Shown here: one piece after another, positions 49,101 through 61,100 of the stretch
How positions within the stretch are numbered: position 1 is the first letter of the stretch
Layout of the letters: the number at the start of each line of letters is the position of its first letter
NCBI GenBank assembly: GCA_902728285.1
Contig: CACVBU010000980.1
Location: 78,006-142,005, forward strand
Length of the DNA stretch: 64,000 bases
Origin: Clytia hemisphaerica
Lineage: Eukaryota > Cnidaria > Hydrozoa > Leptothecata > Clytiidae
Direction of reading: 5' to 3'
Program-made: the position numbers and the translations under genes
Notes under the pieces: model-generated
Seen by the model: only the letters and a program-made list of their open reading frames with translations
What the model was told of the DNA's origin: nothing
Database searches by the model: none

Positions 49101-52100
49101 ATTTTCGCGTGCATTATCAATATTCACTTTCAGTTTTTGCGTGGAACCCCACTTAAAATGTTTGAATGATCTGTCACACAATTGACATTTTATGTCAACT
49201 CATTTTCGTATTTCAAATGTTAAATGCGTCATTTGCGGCTAATGGGTCCTTGAGTGATAAACCCCATGTCTGTCTATATCAGGTAAGAAGTAGATAAATC
49301 TTGATAGATTTTGTATAAGAACAATTAAAGATTCCAACTCAGATGTTATTAAGGTTGGATTCGTTATTTTGTGATAGGTTTTGATAAGGTGAGAAAAACA
49401 GTTTCCGATTTGAATTTAATACACCTTTCGGGCGTGATCGATGCCCGAGCTTTTTTATGTTTAGCTTCATAATACTTTTGATTTCTAATAGAAAAAAAAT
49501 TTAGTTTCAGCTAAAAAAACTGAAAACCTAATTGAAAGTTTTTGTTTTCATAGGGTGTGCTTACAAATTTCCCGTATTGGGATTAAAAAAACTTTATTTG
49601 CGAGGCACGTACAAACGCTCTTTCATCCTTCCGTTGTTGATAATTTGAACTTCTATTTTTGTTGAAATTATACCTTTCTTGTAACGTCATTGGGGGATAG
49701 GTAACTAAGAATTAAAATGTTGTGGTAAAATCCTTCTCTCACTGCTAAAACTTAAGTGATATGAATCCTCAAAATTTTAAGTACCTCAAGGGCTGTCCCT
49801 CGCCTTGCAAGAGTGAGCTGTTTTAGCTCATCGATGATTTGAAGAGCAGTGGTCCCGCGTAGGGAACCTTTTAGGGGGAGGGGTTTGAAAAAAGTGGAAA
49901 GTTTTGAATTTTTTTTGGAATTTCAGTCCTATTCAGGGTCCATTTTTCCAACCTCAGCGAAACACCTCGTCGGTTGGCAAGGGTGGTACCCCCCCCCCCC
50001 CGGTATAAAATAAACCTCGCTGGGTCAGCCAACAATATTTTCATCCAGCCAATATCAAAATAACATCTTAACTTATTTTTCACGGACTTTATCTATAAGC
50101 TGCTTCAGTATATAAGTACTTAAATCTTGAGGTATAACTTTTTAAATTTGGTTCAGTATTTACCAAGTTTTGACGTGTTTTTGCACTTTTTCAAAAGTGA
50201 ATTTTTCCTTTGAAAGTTTATAACTTGGTAAATACTGAACCAAATTAAAAAAATTATACCTCAAAATTTAAGTTAGACTTTCCTCTACACGAGCAAAAAG
50301 ATATTTTTGAAAATATCCTTTCTGATTATATCACAATTACGTCTCAAAGACCTGAACTTTTTTCTGGGACACCCGGTATTAAGTTAGAAAAATGAGTAGG
50401 CACTGTCAACCCCGAGCTGGTTCAGGGCAGAGTCGTGGTGGACTTCCAAAGCGGCGAAGCCCCTTGAAAATTTGACCTTGGTTGTAGAATTAGGAATTTA
50501 AATTTATCTCTTTGATACTACACGATTTTTTCATAAGAACAATAAGGCTGAAAATCGTCCTATGTCTTCATGGGTGTATGTCAACTTCGATCACGCCTAT
50601 ATAGAATTAATAATTTTGATATATTTGTTTCTAGGAATGTCTTTGGAAATTTACTTATCAAATATGCTTTGATTTCAGATACATTTTTTTGCGCACAAGG
50701 TTCACCCAAACATCTATTAAGGGTTTTTTCACAATGAACATCATACCTGGGACATGTAGATGCTTGAAATCTAATATGGATTTCTCCATTTCCTTTTCTT
50801 ATCCTAGTTTCAACAAAATCGGTCCTAGTCAAATAAAACAGCCACAGTTTTTATTCCGCGAAAAAAGTTTATTTATACTTATTTTTGGCGGTGTCTTTGA
50901 AACAAAAACTACTGGGTTTGTTCCCATAGTCTAGTGAAACATTGGAGACCCTCCCTCAGACAGCTTCTCCATAACCTATCCTAACCTCCATAAAATGTAA
51001 TGGAGCCCTATTGAAACTCCATGCTTCGTTGTTTGAAAATCTCATTACTGTTACATACAACCAGAGGGGCACCATCAACTTCCAAATAAGGCAGTATGTA
51101 AATTAAAACACCCTCCCTCTTTGATGAAAGCAAGCTAATCCTCCGACTCTGTATCCAAATCTTCATCATGTGATGAACAACTAAACCAGTATTAGTGTGA
51201 GTACTAGTAAAAATACCGAAATATTTGATGCGGGATGTTTGAACAGAGATTCTTACAACGTAAAGACCGTTATGTAATGTTTAGGAATAAACAACTTTTA
51301 ACGTTTTTTAAAAGAATAAAGTTATTCTGAAAATGTTTGACTTAATGTTCCTTGTATACCAGATTGAAAGACGGGCCTTTCAAGGTGACGGTATGTCCGA
51401 GTTGAATATTAAAAATCACTTAATATTCGCACATACCCGATACTATTCACTCCCTCGGTTCCTGATTAGAATGATCAGTCTCAATCATTTCGATTCATGA
51501 CAATCTTAGCTAGTAAAACTCTTTCCCCGCTTGCTAAGTAACCCATAACATGTAAAAACCAAATTGCGTTTGATTTGAGGCCAGACCATAAAACCCAAGA
51601 CAGAACGTGTTCTTGCGTTTGAAGTGAGGCCGAGCCCTAAAACGTAAGACAGAACGTGTCATTATCAAATATTATGTTTGAATTGCGTCCAGACCCTAAA
51701 ACCAAAGACAGAATGTGTTCTTATAATGTATGTAACTCAAAAGTATTGAACATGCTAAGGGGTTACTCAGGAGTCAATATTACTACAACTGGTGACAGCT
51801 TGAATAAACAAAAGATCAGCCTTATTTGAATGGATAAACACTTTTTATACCAGTTTATAGCTTAACTTTGTATTTTCACTTGAAAGCTCCCCTACTGGTC
51901 CCCTCAAATTTCAAAGAACATATGCGCCCAATAGACTTTTTTCTTTTACCAATACGTCATTTCTAAAGAAAAGAGTTAATCCTTTCAACTCGAATCAGCA
52001 TTTTTTTCAAGACAGGTTTCCCAGGGTATTAACCATGGCTATAACTTGATTGGAATTCGATAGAGAAATTACTGTAATGTTTTGCTAAATCAAACTCTTA

Positions 52101-55100
52101 TTCTGTAATCCGAATCAGTTTTAAAAACTTACAATTCTAGAGACCTAGAGCCGCCTAATCTTCCTATATCTTTCCAATGTTATTCTAATATATTTGATCC
52201 ACCTATCTTTTCGTGGCGAAGATAATACTTCCTTAATGTTAATTTAGTAATATAATCAAATCAAAAAATTTCCACTGAAAATGAAAATTTTCGAATAATT
52301 TGACAGACAAACTACTAAACTGACCGTCTAAAAAGAATTCTGCTAAAAGTCTTACGTGATTTATGTTTGGTTTTTGTTTTATTTCAAAGTGAATGTACCG
52401 CAGCACTATCCAAATTTTTGCGAATTTCGCACGTTTGATTGTTGAGCAAACTTTTGGTTTGTTATTGTGTCGTCGTCTTTTATAAGTTTCCCATTTCCGC
52501 ACTAAGATTCTTGTCACTTTTCCGAAATCTTTCCGCTATTTCTTCCGGGATAACCAACATGGGGTTTGTTTCTGAAGGTACGCAAAATCTTGTGTTTACT
52601 CATGAAACTTTTCGAAGCATATTTTCAACTACCCGGAGTCCTGGTCTTTTTCCGCTAGAAAAGTGGCTAAGCAATCTTAGTGCGGAAATGGGAAATTTAT
52701 GAAAAACGACGGTAACTACGGTATGTAAACGATCATTGCCAATGTCCTTAAATAAAGTACTCTATATCATTTTTGCATAACTCTGATTTTCTCCAGTTCC
52801 TGTTTATCTCAAACTTTAGCATTTGAAATATTCTTTTTATTCTTCATTTGTATCATAATATAGCTAGGAAGGAAAACTGATTAATATCACAGATGTTGCT
52901 ATGGAAACATGATACCATTTTTAGTCTGGAGCTTTTAATATTATAAGAAAATGTTTATCTTTAGGATAGAGTTTCTTTTAAGCTCTTACAAACTAAGCTG
53001 CAGTCTTTTGATCAAAAAGCAAACATACCTCAAAATAACTTTTGATATTCAACGATTTGATAGATCGAAAAAAACTCTACATGGTCTTACTCAATTGTTT
53101 TCATATTCTGTCAAGTTCTTATAATAAAAAGTTTCATATATCCTACTCTCTTTTGATTGGTGCATACAAGGTATTTCTTTTTATTGTTATGCCATGTTTG
53201 TTTATGTGGTGTAAGTTAAGCAATCTATGACAACATTCTTGAGGGACAAAATAAATTAATAAGTGTACACAAACTTTTGATTAAGTAAAGTAAAACTGTA
53301 TTAAATAAAGAGAGCTTTTTTAAGGCATTAAGCCTGTATCGACTGGTTTTTATTGAATAAAAATAGTACCTATCGGAGCAAGTATATCGACTCAATCAAG
53401 CGTTTTTACATAAAGTTCGGATAGCCGAGTCTACAAGGACTGGTCCTTTGGAGTAATTCTCACAAAGTTTTTAATTATCGCGTGTGTGGGTTGCTTGGAG
53501 TTGTTCTGCCAAGAATTAAGCCATTATTCGTTTTGACATTATTGTTGTGTATAAATACTTTTCAAATTTTGAATGCGTGGGTTTTTTGATATGGCTCCGC
53601 TTCAAATTAATACACCGCCAACAGCCGCCGCAGATAACAAAATATCAGTTCTTTGTCTACCGGTGTTTAACGATTTGCGTAATTTTTGGTTACTTCCACC
53701 ACCGCCCACGCATCCGCCCTTGGTTGTGGCGTCACAATTACATCATCATGGCTTTCTTACAAATTGTTCTTGCGTACGGCTTGCTTATTTCAGTATTTTA
53801 TAATTAGCTTCTTTCAGAGATTTTGAGATATTGGCATTGGTCTGGAATTATTATATTGTCTAGGGAGCAAATGTCGACGGGGGTGTTTTCCGAGAATGTT
53901 ATTTATCTGAATTCCGGGGAAGGTTGTGTAGTTGTACGGAGGGGATAGTAATGTTGTTTATAACGTATCTATACAGCAAATGTTATTGGCGTGAAGTTTT
54001 ATCGGTGATTTTCTACATACCAGGTCACTCTTAAATCTACCACAAGCCATGCTAGTGTTTTTTCATTTTCTTTCCATATTTTCTTTCCATAGGCCACACC
54101 AAAATCGAACACCACAGAACATGGCGGTGCCGATTCAGCAGATGATGAAGAAGAGGGCGTTGATTTACGTTGTAAGTGGCGGGACTGTGGTGTTCTTTTT
54201 GACGCCCAAAGTAAATTGGTTCAACACGTGAATACGGAACACATACAGAAGAATAAAAAAGATTGCACATGTTATTGGGAAGATTGCAGCCGTGACGAGA
54301 AACCCTTTAAAGCGATGTATATGCTGGTGGTTCACGTGCGGAGACATACTGGAGAAAAGCCACATAAATGCCATGTAAGAATGACTACACGTTTTTTTAT
54401 GAGAACATCCAAAATTTTTGAAGCCTTCGGATTTACTTAACTTTTTTGAGTTTTAAGCCTAAAAATGCTCTTATGTGAGTATTTTTGTCGATATACCTAA
54501 GGAAATAGGTGCTTTAGGGTCCGCAAAGCCTTAAAATGATCTCAACTTGTTTTTAATATGTTACTCTTGTATTGCTAACTAGTGGCTGGGAGTTTTAAAA
54601 AACTTCTTTGGAAGTGTGACTGTTCATGAATATAGAATCTACGTTTTTTACCAGTTGCCGACTAAAAAATGGACGGTGCTATTAGATTCTTGAAGAGTCC
54701 CGGCCAAAGAGCTGGTAGAAGTCAAATAAAAGATTTGCTTATTCTGAGATAGTGAAATCGGTTGGGTTGGACTTTCGTTGGCGACTTTCATTTTCAATTT
54801 TGCCGTTGTTTTTCAACGTTCCAAAGACCCTAATTTAAGAAAAAATGCTCGTCAAACAGTGCTGTGCAGTTGAAATTCAATGTTTTTTTCCGAGGATTCT
54901 TGAAAACTCTGGACAGACATGGATTTGTGATAAATTTTTAGCTTGACCTTGCGAAATTATAAAACCTCGTACACAGGGCAAAGCAAGATCGATTACAACC
55001 CTGTGTTTCAACATTGAGTAGAAATTGCTTAGGTATTGTTAATTCTCGTTCGATCTTGTCTTGACCTTGCTGTGAGATCTTGTGTTGTTTTCACTTTCGT

Positions 55101-58100
55101 TTTCATATGAAATCAATCTCACTGAAACAAGACAAATACAACTTGTTCTTAACAGTTGAGAAATTATCCCATATTCCTAGATGGTAAAAAACTTTAAAAC
55201 AACCATATCGTCCATAGGACATTAAATGAACGTTGAGACAGCGATATTTTGGGTATTCGATTTCATAAAAGGGACTGTGATTTAGGGCAAACATTTTCTA
55301 AAACATACATTATAAGTATAAAAAACAACATAAAAGTACATTTCTACCTGGGACAAGCTCCTATCAAAGAGTGTAACAGCTATTTCGCTAAATTAGGTTT
55401 GGTCTCCGGGCTTGTTTAAATATAGACATTTTGGTTGTGGCATCAAAATTCATGTCCCTTCGAAAGAATAAATGAAGTATCAAATTTTATTTTCAAGGTA
55501 TTGAGATTTACCGCCAAGTAATATATGCTGAAATTGACTACTTTTGGGGCATTTTATATTTGTTTAACCTCCTTCGACACCCGTCTCATATTCAACTAGA
55601 TGGTTTCAAAATCTAAAATAAGAATTAAAACAGTTTTTTTTTCGTCTTTTCACCAATAATGTCGACCTATTCCGACTAAAAATAACTTATAACCCACCCT
55701 TTGAATCCCAGGCAATTGTATAGACAGTTTTATCCTAAACTCTACGAAATTCTGAACTTTACTAGACAACAAAACAATGCCCTTGTGGAATACAACAATA
55801 CACAGGTTGCAAAATTAAAGTCTGAAAAAAAAATCGCTTTTACTCGAATTTTTTGTGTGCTTGTTACATGACATTTATTGACACTAATCAGCTGTAAAGT
55901 TATAAAGCAAGTAACATGGGAATAAAATCACGTGAACTTTTTCAAGTAATCACATGTTTTGACTGCATTGATATAATTTTGCAACCCGTGTATTGGGAAG
56001 TTTTCAAACCTTAATCCAAAGGAATAAACACGAGGCTCACGGACGGTTTGAATTTTTTTTAGAAAATCCCAATTTTTAAATGCCTTCTATTTTATTCAAA
56101 GGTTGTTATTTGATATATAGTAGTATTTTTTCAATAGTTAGCCCAAAATGAAATTCAATATATTGCATGTTAGAACTTGTCCCTGTGAAACCCACCGCAA
56201 AGAAAAAAATTATTGAAAGGTTTTTTGGCATCAAATCAATATTATGGGCGTTTGACAAATTGAAGTGATGAAGTGTGATACCCACAATTTTCGTATGGTT
56301 TTGTATTAACGGTACACTCTATACCGCAAGTCTTGTGCGTGGATCAAATTTATTTTATTTGACCTTAACCCTTCGAGCATCTTCCTAATTCTTTCAATAG
56401 GGGAAGATATCGTTTCAGTGATACAACCTTGCAAAATTTCATATCAATTGGATAAATATTTCAGAAGTTTTCAAACGTTTTCGTTAGGGTGGAGGGGGGA
56501 GGGGGGTCTCAAGGCCGCCCTTAAAGTCACAAGGGTTAATGTAAACCCGACTTATTAAAAGTTCTTAGCAACCAACTGCTTTGCTGGAAGATATGCCTAT
56601 TGCCAAATTTCATTCACTACACGGCTATCTCTATTATCTATATTGCAATCTTTTGGCTTCGTTGTGAAAAAAATATTTAGATCGTGCCTCTCCAGCTTCA
56701 GCAATAATTAGGTAACATTGAGCCCATTTAGAAACCCTCCCCCTCTCTAAGGAATTTTAGGATCCTAAACCAAACGTTCGCACATTACAGGCTTCAAATT
56801 AAGCCCCATCTTTTTATTTGCTTATCATGCATTAAAAAATTCAAATCCATTTTGAAATGTTAGTTTAACACTGATCCATTGCCAAACTTTCTTTGATATT
56901 AAATGATTAAATCACACTAACATTGCTTTAAAGGCCATAATTATTAGATAATTAAGCTCTGTTTTCTTTCTATGCATAGTGGTATGTTAGCTTAAGATTC
57001 CTATTGACTAAATATTAATATTGGTGCTGAAAGACTTTATATGTTTATATATATTAGACTGGTTCTATTGTAAGGAACTTGTAATAGGGTTATACTGAAA
57101 TACAAAGCTCTTAGCGGCCAGATTTGCCCATGAATACATATTTTTGCAAAAACCCTAGGGTGCCTGAAAAAAATAAATATGATATGCGACCCTTAAGATG
57201 GTACATGAATAGACTTATGCAAAATCTAAATTGCCGCGAAAAATTAATTTCTTTTTAAATTTAAAGTAAGAAGTCTCTAGAGTATAATTCCTAAACTATT
57301 TGAAAATGAGCTTAAAAGCACATGTTTAGAAAGGGAGATTTTACCACTGCCGTCGTGTCACGTCACGTCAAAGCGAATCAAACAAAAAAGCTTTATATAC
57401 CCTGGACAAAGTTTCTGAATTCCGGTAAAGCAAAATCTTTGATCGAATCTTTTTTTAAAGTGGTACCCAAATGGTAGCACTACTGAATAGCGGTGTAAAT
57501 GAATTGAAAGCGCTAGATCTCTTTTTTCTGGAATACCTTTGATGATTTACTGCGGCGTTAAACGTAAATTTTTAACATTGCAATGGATTCTTTGTGAGTA
57601 CCACATTCAAAATAAACTTCGATCAAAGATGGTGGATATAGTCAGGGAATTATAAAGGTCAGTGGATGGAAAGCAGAAAGTTTATCAAAGTCTAATTTCA
57701 AAACAATAAATATACATTCCCAGCGCTGGCACACAACGTTGTTTCAACGTTTTTCTAATGTTCATAACGTCCATATAACGTTAGATGAACGTTGCAACAA
57801 CGTTGTGTGCCAGCTGGGATTATAGTACCAGATAATTTCCCGCACTGTAAATATCTCAACCAGGAAGACGGTTTTGCCACACACGCAAGCGATCAAATGA
57901 TTATCAAAAAGGTATTAGCTGCCAGAACTTAATTAAGACCGCAAAATGTTTCCGACACAAATATAAAATAGGAAACGCCTAAAAATTTACTGTGAAGGTG
58001 GTCCTTTTCTGCCTCTCATAATGCAAAATAGATGCATCAATTGTGCTCCTGCAATTATTATAATGTGTAATTAATAATTATTTTTATAATAACTCCGTGA

Positions 58101-61100
58101 AAATATTGCATAACCTTTGCGTCTGTATAAGTCGGCACAGGATGCCTTTTGATTCATGCTTAATGGAATGGCGTATCGCTCTAAAAGATTCTTTCTGGTA
58201 ATTCAATTACAGTGGACTTTCCCTAATTCGAACTTCTATTATCCGAAGCTTTCTGTATTTGAAATAATTTTCAGTTCCTATCTCTTTATAAATTATAATT
58301 TGAATCTCTCTTTAATTCAAACAAATTAGACTTCACGTTTCGAATTACAATGTGCGTCTAATTGAATTGAAAATTTTGGCTATTTCTTAGACTGGAGTCG
58401 TTTATAATGCATGTAATACTAATAATAAACACAAATAATGATACGGGATTTAGTTTGTATAAACGACTGGAAGAATCCGGTGTTCCAGCCTTATAGATAC
58501 CGGGCCTAGCTACGCAGAAACTTGCGTAGCGAGAAAACAATTTATCAAGCAACAACAAACTCTCAAAATAAAATCAAGTCAAATGAAACATTTTTAACAC
58601 ACAAATCCACACACATTTTATTTTCAAGAATTTTTTTTGGGCGGGAAAAAATTTTAATTGCGATATTGACACTTTTTTTTTGTTTGGAGTTAGTGCACAA
58701 AGGTTTCTAGACGACTAAAATTTACTTTTTTGCTTTATTTCTAATATTTCTGAATTAGTCGTCTAGCTTGCTAGACTAGCTATTTCTTCGTTTTTCGAAA
58801 TTTGAAGTTTGGGCGAGAAAGGCGCGTCTGGGCTATCTGTTAAGTGTAATCAAATATTTCAATTTTGGAAGGGGTTTATATCCTTCGAGGCTATATTTTG
58901 AGCCTTATTGGACAATTTTTAGTCTAACGTTAAAACTCAGAGTTAAAACTCTACCCTTTTAATCTAAGTTATAGCGCTTCCAAATCGTTCGTGGCTATAA
59001 AATTTCGTGGGAATTTCCCTTTTTACTCAAATATTGTGGCCTTTATTGTAGCTAGAGCAGTTAACTGTACATAATTTCAAATATAATGTTTTTCAAAATA
59101 TGCATCTTTTTAATTTTTCAGTACGATGGTTGCGATAAAGCATATTCACGACTCGAAAACCTGAAGACACATCTTCGCTCGCACACTGGTGAGCGGCCGT
59201 ACTTGTGTGAAGTTCCTGGATGTGAAAAAGCGTTTTCGAATGCATCGGATCGAGCAAAACATCAGAATCGAACCCATTCTTCAGTTGTAAGTTTTTATAA
59301 TTTTTTATTATTGAGCGATGATATCACTCGATTTTTAATCACGCACATATCCTTCGCTGCAAGCTTTTTTTATAAGAATAGTGTAAATCCATTTCATCAT
59401 GGATAATCTTAACTTTTTTTAGTCGAAATCATATATTATATTCTTAACATATTCTTAACATATTCTCAAGGTTCATTTTTAGATTTTAACAGTCATAGTC
59501 TCAAAATCATCGATGGTTTTCAAGTAAGTACTAAGCTCTAGAAGGGTTTTAGACTACCAGTATAGATAGATATACTAAACAACTTCTATTGAAACTTTCT
59601 AGAAACAATATGGATGTAAAGTGGCAGGATGCACCAAGAGATATACAGATCCAAGTTCATTGAGAAAACACATGAAAACAGTCCACGGCGCTTTGCCCCA
59701 ACCGAATAAAAAGGTAAAAATTTTCATTCCACGTGTTCTTAATCTTTACCATAGTTCACAGGTAGATTGGGTTCGAGTTGACCGAGGTAGGTTGACGTCA
59801 GGTCAAAATTCTGTGTTCATGATATTCATGACGTAATGTTTCTACTGAAACGCCTCGGTTTTTACCAGTAGTTGCAAATTTAAGCTAGAAAAAAATTGTT
59901 TAAAAATTACCACAACAGGCGAAAACCGGGGTGTTTCCGTAAAAAAATGCACGATGAATTTCATGAACCACCGGTGAGCACGGGAATGCAACTCACTTTT
60001 GTTTTGTACATTCGTCTCTGGCTCTAATCCTTAGTTTAGTAGTTCACAACTAAGTTGTTGCGACAGTAAATTTTGTAATTCCAGAAATTTAATGTAAGTC
60101 ATATCTATGGTATAAAATTCATGATGTGCACCATTGCAATTTCTTCCACGGACCCAACAGCTGATTGGTTGCAAGTGACGTATTGACTGGTTTTACGTCA
60201 CTAACGACCAATCAGCTGTTGGATCCATGATGTAATGTCAGAAGACATTACACCGGTGCATATCATGAATAAAGCCTAATGTTCAATCGGAAGGAACTGG
60301 AGGCAGGTACTCAAATCAAGCGGTCGATCGTAGGTATGGCTCTAATTTTGGACGGCACATACCGTCAAGAAGAAGGGATTCGAATCGAGAACCCCTTGTT
60401 TGTGACACCCCTTTTTCCTGACTGATGGTTAAACTTTATACACTTAATTGATCTTCGCTCGTGTACGTGCTTACACACATACTCTTTTCGAGTTTTTGGA
60501 ATTGAAAGTATGATGACGTGCTTTTGGATTGTTTGTTTGTGTTTTGCATAATTTGTTTTGGTTATTATAAGAACATCCAGAATTTTTGAAGCCTTGGGAT
60601 ATTCTTAACTTTTTGAGTTTTAAGCCTAAAAATGTTGTTAACATGTTCTTATTTTCGCCATTTTTTGGGTATATTTGTCCATTTCCCTAGGAAATTCGGT
60701 GTTTTAGAGTCAACAAAGCCTTAAAATGTTCTTAACTTGTTCTTAACATTTTGGCCATCGAAGCCTTATGTTCTTATATAGTTTGTTCTTATAAAAAACG
60801 TGTAATTTGTTTTGGTTATTACTCTTAATGACGGATTATCTTCATGAGCGGGTTTTCTATATTTCAAGACGCATGATTTACTGCATTGATGAAGCGATTT
60901 CTACATCCAAAGGTCTTCACTCTATCTGGAATGTTGGCATGTTGCCATTTTTCTGATGAATAATGCCGTTTATTATAATTTGATTCTTCGATGCATTGAT
61001 TTTTTTGCCTTGCACGTGCCTTTTTACCATTTCTCCCGTTAAATTTTTAACTTTTGGATGGAATTTGAATAATGTGTCTAGCAAGGAAGTTGAAAGGGAG

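Larger units (their letters stand above)
50280..53985. other. GLI intron, mostly unassigned
   Basis: Holds the minisatellite 51564-51725 and the palindromic MITE 52470-52715. The rest is AT-rich without recognisable exons. Overlapping open frames at 53547-53807 have no splice-consistent link to GLI that I can see. Confidence 0.45.

Noticed and set aside
53547..53807. Pro-rich and overlapping Trp/Leu-rich open frames as an extra GLI exon
   Set aside because: I see no acceptor/donor pair in phase 0 that would insert it between 43110 and 54093, and no similarity to GLI. It remains possible as an unrelated exon but is unsupported.
54052..54374. Minus-strand open frames over the zinc finger exon
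   Set aside because: Antisense shadows of fingers 1-2.
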